A stretch of 64,000 nt of DNA from assembly GCA_012861695.1 (NCBI GenBank), contig JAAOOA010000002.1, positions 30,896,873 through 30,960,872 on the forward strand, in the 5' to 3' direction. Position 1 is the first letter of the stretch. The number at the start of each line of letters is the position of its first letter. Below the pieces are notes generated by a model that saw nothing but the letters and a program-made list of their open reading frames with translations, made no database searches and was not told the origin of the DNA. Origin of the DNA: Trematomus loennbergii (taxonomy: Eukaryota > Chordata > Actinopteri > Perciformes > Nototheniidae). Made by a program: the position numbers and the translations under genes. Shown one piece after another: positions 1 to 11,134 of the stretch.

Positions 1-647
1 GCTTTCACTGAGTTGATCTCTTATTTGGAACTCTGGAGCAGGTTTGGTGTTCAGCATAAGTTACCATGGAGATCTACCCCGGTAAGAAGTGAACCAGCGT
101 CGTAGGACCGGAAACCCTGAGTTAACACTGAAGTTACCTTCGCTAACCGGAAAAAAAAACGGCTTCGTAGTACAGGGCACAGGAGACGTGGTTTCAATTT
201 ATCAAAAATATACAATTTTATTAAGCACAAGTCAATTGTTAAAATGCAGTTTAAAACAGTCACACAGGGCTGTAACAGAAAGGGAAAATGAATTAGGGGC
301 TGAGGCTTACCAGTGGGGAGATAGGGTCGACGGGGGAGCACATCACACACAAAAGAAGGGAAGAAAACCACCAGCTTCAGCTCTCAGTACCTACGTTGGG
401 AAACAAAGAGGGAAACGCAGTTAATGGGGGCAAAATACGTAAATCAAATAACAAACAAACAAACACAATATCAAATATGTTCTCATGAACAAAAGATGAT
501 AAAAACTTGTATAGACACTTAAAATAAAACAAATCACAAGAGAAAAGGTTCAGTCAAACAAAATAATCAATTAACTAGAACAAAATAAACAAACTAGTTT
601 AAATCAAGATGGCCAAAGTAAGAACAAATGACAGAGGGAGTTAGCCC
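1..647. repeat. Unit flank segment (left part of a segment repeated at 55.0-55.7 kb)
   Basis: This stretch is nearly identical to 55,049-55,690, which lies upstream of lipoxygenase copy 3, so the window opens inside a tandem duplication. Small differences (a few substitutions, and a longer ACAAACAAAC run near 455) separate the copies. I see no convincing gene; short open frames on both strands lack recognisable domains. The copy at 55 kb continues straight past the point where a hAT element interrupts this one at 648. Confidence 0.75.
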
Positions 648-1266
648 CAGGGGTAGCCAACACGGTGCCCGCGGGCACTTAGTCGCCCGCAGGGGCAACG
701 TGAGTCGCCCGCAGGGCATGTTCTAAAAATAGCTTGCCAAGCAAATCCAAAATGTATAAAATACACAAAACAAAAAAGGAAATGTAATTAAAAGAATCTA
801 CCCTATGCATAAACGAAACCTAAATCATAGCGAACTCTATCTACTTACTATAACTCTATCCCTCCTCCCCCCACCCCCACAATGAATATCGACCAATCAC
901 GTTCTTGCTTGATTTGCGGGACCAGCGTTGCAGTCGGGAAGAAAAGCAATGTGGCACCTCCCCGCTGATTTTCCTTCTGGCAGAATCTACACAACACATC
1001 AGCCCCATTGAACAGCCTATCATGCTAGCCTATACAACACATGGGGGGCAGAGTTTTACTCTGTGTGTGCTGCAACTTGCATATATATTTATTGCACTTG
1101 ACGCATACACACGCATGGCGTAATTACCACCTGGGACAGGGGGGAAATGTCCCCCGCTCTTTTCGAAATCCCGTTTGTGTCCCCCCACTTTACAAATATG
1201 TTTATTATTATTTTTTAACGCAAGCCGTCATCGCCACGGAGGAGCACACAGCCTCTGTGAGCGAGC

Positions 1267-1307
<41 letters not shown>

Positions 1308-1907
1308 AGGGAGAGCACACCTTTATCTATTTAATATAGATAAAGTAAGAAATCATTCAATGTGTACTATATTGTATTTGAAAGGGGAGTGATTAGTAAC
1401 ATAAGCATAAATAAAAAGAAAGAATGCTAACTAGGTAACATAAGATAAGAATAAACAAGTTTAAATGATTTGTTATTGGTTGTAATCATATTCTAAAGAT
1501 GTTTGGATTTTTGAAAAGTATACAGCTCCCTTTCATCTGAGTGTTGAGAGCTGTATCCATAAATTCATGTTGTGCTCAAAGTGCACCAGATTGATGCATT
1601 TAACTTCAACATTTAAAAAAAATCTTCCCGGGGGAGCATGCCCCCCGACCCCCTAGAGGAGGTGAGGACCACCCCCAAATAAAGCAGGTTAAAATAATTA
1701 GATTGCATACATGTTCTTTTAGTAAACACTGAAAACGGGTCCCACAGACCCAAACAGCACACAAAGGTTAAAGGTAAGCATATAATAATGTTAAAATGTG
1801 CTAAATATATACACTGCAAAAAACTAAAAAAAGAGGAGTAAAAGTAGCCCCGACTTGTTTTATTTTTTGAAAGTAGCCCTCACCCTAAAAAAGGTTGGTG
1901 ACCCCTG
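648..1907. mobile_element. Non-autonomous hAT-like transposon
   Basis: The ends are imperfect inverted repeats: CAGGGGTAGCCAAC on the left and GGTTGGTGACCCCTG on the right. A second, inverted copy lies at 19,400-21,552. The sister segment at 55,681-55,700 runs from GTTAGCCCC to AGTTCAGTGACTTCC without the element, so this is an insertion. No clean 8-bp target duplication survives, perhaps because of a small deletion at the junction. It includes a (GA)n run at about 1,269-1,306 and no transposase. By end sequence I assign it to hAT; this is inference. Confidence 0.7.
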
Positions 1908-2640
1908 GTTCAGTTACTTCCACACTTCAAGTGTCGGCCCAAGCAGGAAGGCGTGCAGTTAAAGCAACACTTTGCTGGTGAGCGAACCTAAAACATCTTA
2001 GTTTTACATTTTTTCTCTTGGATTTATTTGCATTGCATTGGATATTGAGTTAATCCAAAACTGACAGAAAGTAATGAGGTTACACATTCAGCATGTAGTA
2101 CATGTACTGTATAGTGTATTTTGTTATGAAATAATTGCAATGGGTAACATTGTACAAGTAACTCCGCCGACTCTGATAGTTTACCCTTATAAATGACATC
2201 AACAAAATAAAAGAGAACATCCTTTTAGCAGTAATTTACCTTTCACTCTCTTCACTTGACTTTCACTGCATTTCTCAAATCAATGCAAAACAAAAACATA
2301 ATAACTCTAAACGAATTATTTGCAAATCCTTTTAGTATTCTTTTTATGGGTCTAACTGGAACAAAGAGCTTCTTACCTGTTGCTGCCTCCACGAGAATGT
2401 AGCTCATGCTATAGGAACGTCTGGTTTTATAGGAACCGATTCATTCAGCCCGGAGGCTTTTTTTTATGGCATTTAGATTCCCATGGGAAAGTTAACACAA
2501 AGCACATTGCTGTTGTAATTGTACATCAATTACTGATTTTTGCTTAATTCTCTCACCAAGGTACTGTAATGGTGCTTTTCCACTGCAGCACGCGATCATA
2601 AGATACGCTTATAATAAGTGCTTTGTCTGAATAATGTTCT
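1908..2640. repeat. Unit flank segment, right part
   Basis: Matches 56,700-57,180 (downstream part of the segment at 55-57 kb). It contains one copy of the recurring minus-strand 31-nt first-exon-like motif, at 2,377-2,407. Nothing else coding is visible. Confidence 0.65.
2377..2407 (-). other. Orphan first-exon-like motif (possible lipoxygenase PLAT start), copy A
   Basis: On the minus strand an ATG opens a short frame reading MSYILVEAATG, followed at once by a GTAAGAAG splice donor. The pattern (aromatic, hydrophobic, then ATG-like Ala-Thr-Gly) resembles the first beta strand of a lipoxygenase PLAT domain. Almost the same motif recurs at 57,066-57,096 and 62,409-62,439, and its 5' half is fused to lipoxygenase exon 5 near 8,580 and 35,490. 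There is no nearby matching second exon, so this is a remnant or an alternative first exon. Identity is inferred. Confidence 0.35.
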
Positions 2641-3068
2641 TTAAGAATGTGACTCTAAATGGTTAGCTTGTGATTTTTAACACTTTTTCAGTAAGACAAT
2701 CCAGTATTTGTTAACATCAATGATTTGTTTGTGTTTACTAAGATACTTTCAGTTACATTTTGATGTATGTAAAAATTGACATCTGTTAGGATATGAAGTA
2801 CTTTGTAAGGAATGGGGTTTCCTTAATGGTAGTTTGTGATTTTTAACACTTTTTCAGTGAAACATTGCAGTTTTCTTTTGATTACTTTACTTTCTTGCTG
2901 TTTTGATGTTACTAAGATACTTTCAGTTACATTTTGATGTATGTAAAACTTTACATCTGGTAGAAATATGAAGTACCAGTGTTAGTGAAAATCGTTTCTT
3001 TACATGTCACAGTTTACCCCTTTACTCTTATCAATGTTTTTGAGAGAACAGTGTCTCCCATTGTCTTT

Positions 3069-3121
<53 letters not shown>

Positions 3122-3122
3122 A

Positions 3123-3187
<65 letters not shown>

Positions 3188-3310
3188 ACTGTTACTCTAA
3201 ATGGCAAGTTGTGGTTTTTAACACTTTTTCAGTGAAACATTGCAGTCTTTTGATAACTTTACTGATGTTGTGTTACCAAGATACTTTCAGTTACATTTTG
3301 ATGTAGTATT
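2641..3310. repeat. Tandem repeat array interrupted by a (CA)n microsatellite
   Basis: A module containing AACACTTTTTCAGTGAAACA and, further on, GATACTTTCAGTTACATTTT recurs about three times (around 2,670-2,780, 2,830-2,960 and 3,210-3,305). Between the last two sits a (CA)n tract at 3,071-3,184, broken by two CACC interruptions. Open frames over the CA tract (poly-His/Thr or poly-Cys/Val) are artefacts of the repeat. Confidence 0.85.
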
Positions 3311-4132
3311 ACGCAAAGTGTTACGTGATTATGAGAGTGCTCTCATACTTGTTTGATTCTGAAATTGTATATATTTATATAAATATATATATAAATATAT
3401 ATCTGTGTGTATATGTCCACATCTGTAGCCTGTTATTGTCTCAATACCGCACTGTCAATTAATTAAAGTAAATATATAAGTCATCATGAACACAGTTCTG
3501 TCCATCAGACAGAGTGCTGCTGTGCCTCCTGTCATCATTAATGGACGTCTCTTTACAATGACCGTTCAGAGGAGAGGATTTCTCATTTCTCTAAACGCCT
3601 GCTGCTTCCACTCCTCTCTCCTCGGTTCCCCTCCTCGACTCCTCCGCTCGCATCTTGTGGGCGGGACTAAGACGCGAGGTGAGGAGTCGAGGAGTCGAGG
3701 TGTCAAGGAGTCGAGGAGTCGAGGAGTCGAGGAGTCGAGGAGGGGGAAATGAGAAATGAGAAAGGGATATTGACTGTATGGTGTAGTCTAAAATTACTCG
3801 GACTGTGTTTTGAAAAGTGTGGTTTGCATCAAAGAGGAGGTAGAAAGAATGAAGTCCCACTCTGTCAGAATAAAAGTGCATCAAACATCAGCGAAATCAA
3901 AGTGAACTCGACAAATAGAACTCACAGTAGATCTACATACAGCTCTGGAGACCACTGCAGCATTTTCAGTGTCTCTGGTTTTACTATGTACTGTATAGGT
4001 ATGTGTTTGAGTAAAATGATTTTAAAGACAAGCAGAAGTTAAATAGCTTTTTTATTAATTGCTAATAGAGAAAAAGAAAGAGGAACCTTCACTAACGTTA
4101 AACACACAGTAGCTGCATTCAATATCCATTAA
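3311..4132. repeat. Unit flank segment with GAGGAGTC minisatellite
   Basis: Matches 27,227-27,730 and 47,245-47,790, the equivalent positions before lipoxygenase copies 2 and 3. At 3,678-3,745 an 8-bp motif, GAGGAGTC, is repeated about eight times; the other two copies have only one or two units, so it has expanded here. AT-rich (TATATA) runs lie at 3,365-3,405. No gene is recognised; the short frames have no domain and are shared by all copies because the DNA is. Confidence 0.7.
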
Positions 4133-4417
4133 CCTGTTAAACCCTGAGCCTGTTTTTCAGGCCTCAGGCTCGAAAATGACATGCCCAGAACAAATGACTA
4201 TATCTTAACTTCTAAAAGTAAATTAATAATTTTTTCTCAAAGCAATTATACACTTGTGAGTTGGCTGTAGAAGTGTCAGAATCAATATAGATGTTTTTAT
4301 TTTAAAGTAAATTCAGATTGAACATAGTGAAAACATTTAAATTATAGTTTCCGTCTAAAAATAAAACATTACTTATAGCTGAGTTCTTCCCGCCGGCGGG
4401 GCAATCGGCTTAAGTGG
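4133..4417. mobile_element. Short TTAA-flanked (piggyBac-like) element, copy in unit 1
   Basis: TTAA flanks both ends (4,129-4,132 and 4,418-4,421). The left end begins CCTGTTAAACCCTGAGCC. The next 40 bases contain the hairpin GAGCCTG...CAGGCCTCAGGCTC. The same insertion lies at the matching site in unit 2 (27,735-28,877) and unit 3 (47,794-48,085), so it predates the duplications. No coding capacity. Confidence 0.65.
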
Positions 4418-4421
4418 TTAA

Positions 4422-5229
4422 GAAGGTCTGAGACAACAAAATACACAGAAAGAAAAAAGAAAACATTCACCCTATTTTGTTATCAATTTGCCTGTAATCG
4501 ATAAATAGGGGCCAGAGCAACACCTTACTAAATGAAGTTAACTTGTTAACCTAGGTTCAGGAGCATGCCACGCCTCAACCCCGTCTCTAATCATGGCCAT
4601 CTCTAATTATTCCCGGCCAAACATCCGGCCATAGCTTGTCTCCATCCTCTCAACCCACCCTCCCCTACCATCTACCCATACGGTTCCCCTTCTACCTCAT
4701 ACTGAGCGATACACCTCTACATCCATTCATCCTCAATCCTTACATCCCGTCATCCAGACATCCCTCATCCCAACATCCCGTCATCCCTTCATCCCAACAT
4801 CCCAACATCCCTACATCCCTTCATCCCTCCCTTCCCTCATCCCAACATCCCTACATCCCAACATCCTCTGCTGTCACCATTCATATTTAACTTGTGTATA
4901 TTTTAAAATGTCTAATTCTAGGAATTGTCTTGGGGCCCGTAATCAGCCCGAGCAGATCCGGAGACGGAACCCCCACTCTAAGTCTCCCACAGCACGTCCT
5001 CCCAGACCAGAATATCTCATCACCCCCTCCATATCAATTAATTTGTTACTTCTTGCAATAAACCTACAAACATCACACTTTTTTGGCGTGGTCCCTTCTA
5101 GTGAATTATCCATTACACCTCATCTATCTGCCCCAGCTTTTATACAGTAGTATTATATCAAAAGTACAACTGACCTCCCAGAATGTAAAATAGGTGATGA
5201 GAAATACATGGATACAATCGCAGATCTGC
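4422..5229. repeat. Lipoxygenase 3' flank with CATCCC minisatellite
   Basis: From about 4,725 to 4,870 the sequence is a degenerate array built on CATCCC (mostly TCATCCC and AACATCCC). It is longer in unit 2 (29,036-29,352) and absent from unit 3, where about 250 bp have been lost near 48,365. The remainder is unit flank leading to the minus-strand stop codon of lipoxygenase copy 1. Confidence 0.8.
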
Positions 5230-8200
5230 TTAAGTACAAATACTGTTCTCTATCTCCGCAGGGTCCAGGTATGAGTAGGGTAGTTCAAGATGTGAGTTTC
5301 TTGTTGTTATTGCTTCACTGAGGCACGACAATGCTGCTTGGAATTCCTCTATCATCTGCTTAGGCTCAGGCTCATCAAATCGTTCCTCTGGGTATGTTCC
5401 CAAGGGAATCTGCCAGAAGGATGAAATCAGGAAACAAAGTTTGTGGTAAAAAGAAGAAAACATCAGGATAGGACATCCTTCTGTAAGTATTTATGACGCC
5501 AAACTTACATAGTCTGCGTATCTGTCTGAAAGCAACCAACTCAATGCTGCTAATCTGACTGTATCGCCAACATTCGGGAGGGTCTCCAGGACCGTCTTCA
5601 TGCTTGACTGTCCCTTGGTGGTTGGAGGAGGTTTGCGCAGAATGAGCGTGCCGTTGGGGGCCCAGGAGTTGTAGTCATACTAAATGATGAAAAAAAAATT
5701 ATAGAAAAAAAGGCAACCTTTACTCCATTGTAATGCTCAGCTAATGTCCTGCAAACACAATGGTTATTGTAAAGGAAACGAAAGCAGTTGGCTGGTCTGC
5801 TAAACTTATACTTGATCAATACATATTCTAATGCCCCAACTCTTTACCTGCCCACTGTTTACGGCAGCATGTGGAACCGTCGTTGTGAAGATCACCATGG
5901 TTGTGAACTTGACCACTTCCACGACAGTATGAAAGGCTGCTGGAAACCCTGTTGGCAGCACAATATGTTCATAACCACATAATGGGTTTATATTGTATCA
6001 CTATGTGCATTCAAATATACTATTATAATATGTTTTATATTTACAAATGACTTCAGAATATGGGACAAATACCTGATGCTTTGTTTCCTAAGAAGCCATG
6101 TGTGAAGACCTCACTGATCCAGTCCTGCAGCTCAGTGTCTCTATGCACCTCACAGTCTGAGGGATAATAGTGCTCCACTACTGCCTTCACAAAGCAGGTA
6201 TACACAAAACAGTTGTAGTTTTAATAATATGAGTGCCTGAGAAAGTCTCTAATTGTGTTTGTACAATGAATCACTGTGGACAGTCACACTATCTATGAAT
6301 AGGTAAAACCTTTGGATGATGTTCCACAGCTTCAGGCCATCATCTCTGTAGTAAAAGTTGGGGATAGACTCCAGTCCTCGTGCAGCGATGTTCTCCGGCA
6401 GACAGAGAGAGCTGAAGGTCATTTCAGAGAGATCCCTTCTTATGAGCTCCATTAGTCCATCAAGTCCAAGTGAACTCTAACAAATCAAAAATACACATAT
6501 ACCATCAGACACGTTTATTGACATCAAATTAGAAACCATCCAAAACGGCCTAATCTAAGCTGCGGTATGAATCTCAATTTTAAAAAGCCTTACTTCAGTG
6601 AGAGCTCCATCAGAGCCGGGCGTTATTGTTTAAGTCAAGAGTGTGCCGGAAGTGGGGAAACAACAGCTGAACAGACAGAGGGAAAACATATAAAAGTCCA
6701 AGTAAGATGCTTGATTCAGCAGACAACAGGCAGAACATCATCAGGGTAACTGAAGAAACCTATAAGCAAACACAACTGAAATCAATTACAATTTTTGTAT
6801 TAAAAGTTTGACTTTTTCAATACATACAAAAATAATGGTTCATAAAACCATATCCACAGACGATCTATGAAAAGTAAGTAACCAAAAAAACAGTGAATGA
6901 CAAATAACAAAACGATCTTCAAGTACAATCAAAGATACAAAAACAGTGAGACACACATTTAATACACACATGAAAGTTGTGTTTCATGCTTCAAAAGATG
7001 TGTTTTAGATGTGTGCAACATCTTCACGGATACCTCTCACCCCAGCCACAACCTGTTTTCACTTCTGGCCTCTGGCAAGCGTTTCAAAAGGGCCTTTCTT
7101 AGAGTACTGTAGTTTCCTTTGGAATTCACATGTTGTGTTACGTTAATCTCAGCATAGTCACATACTTTGCATTCAACCTTGCAAAGTAATGGGGTTTAAT
7201 CAAGGAAACTTGTTTGCAAGCATTCCTCTTTTTATTTTGAAAATGTCCTGTCTCAGCTTTTCTATCAACCATCTCTATTATAGACATAATATACCTGAAA
7301 ATCAATCAATACAAATTATAAGCATTATTTCAGAACAAGGGAATACAAAAAACCTGCACTACCTCTGTTGTGTGGAGTACTTATACCTTGTAAATTGGGT
7401 GAATCACAGGGAAGCTGCGGAGAGCTGCAAGAGCGAAAACCTCTGCCAGAAAGTGAGTTCTCATGAGTGATGGACTGATTCGTGATCCATGCAATCTGCA
7501 TTTTTAATGAACATCTTGGCTAGCAGCCAGTCAGCTTCTGGATCACTGGGCAGGAAGATGGGGTTCTTCTCAGATGGTTGTTGATTCACCTGGAAATTGA
7601 TAAGAAATTGATTATTAACTCTCCCTTTACGATACCTCAAAGATGGTTTTCCATAGACTGACCATGGTAAAGACCCATAACATTACATGCTGGCTTTTAA
7701 ATTGATTTTACAGTACCTGTATTGCAATTGGCATCAGTTTGTTTTCTGGGTTCACGTTGAGCAAACAGAGACCAGCAGTCACGTGCAGAGGTTCACCATT
7801 ATAGGCTGCAGGGGGAATTCCATCCATCTTCTTCTGGTCATAAAGGAACATGTTGCCTTTCTGGAAAGACATCAGAAAGAAGTGTTTAAAACATCGAGAG
7901 GTATCGCAGAATTGTAATAAGTCAAGGAAGTATGAAAGAGGGATGGTTAATGGACAAATCCTGATTCTGAAACAAAGATTACCATCCATTTAAAGTTAAT
8001 CTTCATTCATACCTCCATTTCCTTCTGCAGAGAGCTTCCCTCTTCCAGGAACGGCTTCACCATTTCCTCTGTGACCGGGAAGTTTGTGGGAAGCTCTGAG
8101 CAGCGCTTTATAACACCAGGGTTGACTCCATTCAGGAACTGATATCCATAAAAGTCATCTTCCATCCAGTGGTCTGCAACATACTCTGGAAGAATAGCAA

Positions 8201-8580
8201 TTGATATATTAAAAATATAACATAATTATATATTCGGTTTAATACGAATAACAATTGGTACATTTCATAAATAATATAATATATTTATCTAAAATGTTGT
8301 TGGGTGTTTCAGGTTCAACATAATCATCATTGTCATTGACTGTAAAGCAAGAATGTTGGTCAGGTATTTAAATAATTTTAACTTTTGCTGAAATACTTAA
8401 CTTTGTAGAAAACAAAACATTTTACAGAACAGGAAAAACATCTACTGAATATCTATCTGTTGTTATGAAACCATGACATAGATGGGGTGAGTTACAGTGA
8501 CAACTGGTTAATGGGATAAAAAGAAAATACCTGACATTGCTGTCTTTTTAAACCAGAATTTGTTGTGTCTTCAATGCTTC
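5230..8580 (-). pseudogene. Lipoxygenase (ALOXE3/ALOX12B-like) copy 1, 5'-truncated
   Basis: Iron-dependent fatty-acid dioxygenase of the animal ALOX family, lacking exons 1-4. Exons in transcript order: 5 (3' part, from 8,531), 6 8,013-8,185, 7 7,717-7,860, 8 7,387-7,589, 9 6,594-6,666, 10 6,310-6,476, 11 6,073-6,194, 12 5,848-5,948, 13 5,509-5,679, 14 5,230-5,409. Family signatures: FLNGVNP (exon 6), [14 protein letters not shown] (exon 8), [10 protein letters not shown] (exon 10), VQHAAVN with His and Asn iron ligands (exon 12). Lesions: start fused to foreign DNA inside exon 5; one base missing in the His-X4-His iron-binding segment of exon 8, giving an immediate stop; 14 bases missing in exon 9; exon 11 acceptor AG changed to TG. 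The protein would end in ICT rather than the usual Ile. Almost certainly not functional. Confidence 0.88.
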
Positions 8581-9505
8581 AACGAGAATGTAGGTCATGC
8601 TATCGGAACGTCTGGAACCGATTCATTCAGCCCGGAGGCTGTTTTTTATGGCATTTAGCCATGGGAATGTTCCCTTTGGAATAACAACAGCAAGCACATA
8701 CTGTAATTGTACATTAATCACGTACTATTAATTTAATGATGTTCCAACAGAATCAGAAATCCTTTATTTGTCCCGCAACTGGGACATTTACAGGTGTTAC
8801 AGCCGCAAAGGTGCAGTGCAATAAGAAAAAGAGTAGACTTGTAGACTAGTAGAAAAGGCATCACATATTAATGTTAATCTTCCCTTATGAACAATGCATA
8901 TTAATGATAAGAGCGGACTTATCACTGTTACTGATGTCAGTCCTCTCTGGTGTTTGGAGTTATGTCTACACCTGTCTGCCAATTAAATGTATTTAAAAAT
9001 ATTAATTATTCGGAGGCCCAAGTGAAGGTTACAAATGGGGGATTCAGCACCTTCAGATCTACAGGTTTAATGACAACTGTAGAGGCATCCGGAGAGAGGT
9101 AAGAAAGCTAATGCTATGCTAACTGAGTGCTAACAAAACGTTGGCGTATCATGCATAAGTAATCTCCCAGTATATGTAAATATACTGCAATATTTCCTGT
9201 TTTAAATTATATTCTCAGACTCAGTGTAGTGGTTTGTGTTACTGTAGTTCCGCAGTAAACAGTCAGACGGCTGACATCCAACACATTGTGCATAGAGGTA
9301 ATGTTTGTTACGTCTCCCTCGTTTGCCTGTTCGTTTAAAAGAATAAGATGTAATCCTGTGGTCCTTTTTTTTGTTTTGTTTGTTGGTCATTGGAGTGGCT
9401 GTTAAAGCCTGCGTCATAGCAGCAAAATAACAAAATTAAAACTGTGTAAAGGTAGGGTGTAGGGGGAGGTTTGGAATTGGGACTAACAATCAGAATCAGA
9501 AACAG
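8581..9505. repeat. Spacer between lipoxygenase and C1q, unit 1
   Basis: Same spacer as 35,493-36,390 and 57,097-58,770. It holds a short retroelement 3'-end remnant (around 8,750-8,835, AGAATCAGAAATCCTTTATT, then TGTCCCGCAACTGGGAC), which recurs near 35,668, 57,252, 58,030 and 59,354. No gene recognised. Minus-strand ATG at 8,598 belongs to the orphan first-exon motif fused to lipoxygenase exon 5. Confidence 0.6.
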
Positions 9506-9509
9506 TTAA

Positions 9510-10476
9510 AGTGGACCTATCATGCTATATTTAAATGATATATTGTAGGGCCATACCTATATAAGGTATATTTATACGTTTCTGTTTTCAAAATACCAAA
9601 CAGATCATGCATTTTAGCCATGCCTCATTTCGCTCTTTGTGCTGTTTGCTGTCTACGGGTCTGATTCTGCTGACCACGCCCCCCTGCAGGAGAGGGGAGA
9701 CGTGCTCTGATCAGCTGCTGGGCTGTCAGAAGAGGGGGAGAAAAAGAGATCTCCGTCCTCCGTGTTTTATTATATAGAGTAGTTATTCATTTGTTTTAAA
9801 GCTCAATAAATAACAAAGAAGACCTTTGACCGGCACTTTTCTAATTTTGTCCGGAAGATTTAAACTTTAACGGACATCTTGACCGGCGAAAGAAACTGAA
9901 ACTGAAACTCTGCCGCACGGTCCCCTCGTTCCTTGGAAGTGGCGGAGAGGTGGGTGTTTGTCATCTGCTGGTGGACTAACCGGAGAGAATTACAGTTTGC
10001 CTCGATGGGGAGGGATTGCATTGAATTAAAGCAGCGGGAGCAAACGCTTGCCTCGGGGAGGGAGAAAAAAAGCCACAGCGGAGAATAAACAGAAGGGTAA
10101 CCATGGTAACTATGGGCGGGAAGTCTTCTTCACTGCTTTTGTGGCAGACTACAGCACCACTTACAGGCCTGGCATATGTACTACAGCGTCTCCAGCGCTT
10201 TCGAGCGGCAATGGCCGGCCGTGGCCCAACCCCACATTCCCCTGATAGGTGGAGAGTTGGCCCAATAGCCGTAGCGCCACTTCTGTGACGACATAGAAGT
10301 GTTCAAATCTGGATCAGTCTGTATCAGATCCGTTGCAGCCCCTTTTTTAGAGATTTGGGTATGGAGGAAAATAGAGAAGGTTGTGTTTTCTCACACTTGG
10401 TGCGTTCCCTGGAACACCGGGGACACATATTCATGTAAAAGACGTTCAAAAGTGCATTTTGCATGATAGGTCCCCT
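9510..10476. mobile_element. TTAA-flanked transposon with AGTGGACCTATCATGC ends
   Basis: Bounded by TTAA at 9,506-9,509 and 10,477-10,480. Inverted ends: AGTGGACCTATCATGC and GCATGATAGGTCCCCT. The empty site ACAGTTAAAGAAGAT is present at about 58,820 in unit 3, which proves the insertion. It has no transposase. Relatives lacking at least one end are nested in other elements at 36,684-37,330 and 43,240-43,600. The TTAA target suggests the piggyBac superfamily (inference). Confidence 0.75.
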
Positions 10477-10480
10477 TTAA

Positions 10481-11134
10481 AGAAGATAAACACATTTTTT
10501 TTTTAAGTACGATATTAAGATTAAGATTATACGTTACGATATAGAACATTATTTACATGAAATCTGGATGTAACAAAGAACTACGTACAGTACACTCTTG
10601 CAGAGTAATCAAAATCATCAAATCAAATATTTGCACTATTGTTCTGGAAAGTGGAAAGCTGTCGAGATACTAAGAGAGGTAGCTTGTGTACAAATGTGCA
10701 AATCAAACAAACAAAAACACTAAATTATCTCCATAATTCTGGTTGCAATAAATCTATAACTATTGTTGATTAATGCGTTTATAACTTAAATGTATTAGTT
10801 GTCAAAGTAAAAAAACTGCTGGGTATACATCCTCGGATATATGTTGATTTATATTTTTTATTAATAATCTGAACCTGCAATGTACGTCATGATGTCAAAC
10901 AACTGTAATGGAGATGTTGCATAAAATGGAAATACACAAGTAGCCTACAACAACCTCAAATAAGCTTAACCAAACTTGAGTAAATTATCATATTCTAATT
11001 GATATGAAATGAAAACCACATTTAGTAAAGCATTGATCTTTTTTATTGAAAGCACAAGGTAACATTCATGTTACACACTTCATCCACTGATATATGACTG
11101 AAGTTGCACTGACCAGACTTTATTAATGGTTCGA
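10481..11134. other. Spacer downstream of the C1q exon, unit 1
   Basis: Collinear with 37,595-38,280 and 60,140-60,844. AT-rich, unique within each unit; no gene, promoter or structured RNA recognised. It probably includes the 3' untranslated region of the minus-strand C1q gene, but I cannot place a polyadenylation signal with confidence. Confidence 0.5.

Noticed and set aside
3060..3190. CRISPR-like spaced repeats (also 4.7 kb and 29.1 kb)
   Set aside because: Simple-sequence arrays without unique spacers, in an animal genome.
2979..3306. Open frames rich in His-Thr or Cys-Val
   Set aside because: They are translations of the (CA)n microsatellite in different frames and strands.
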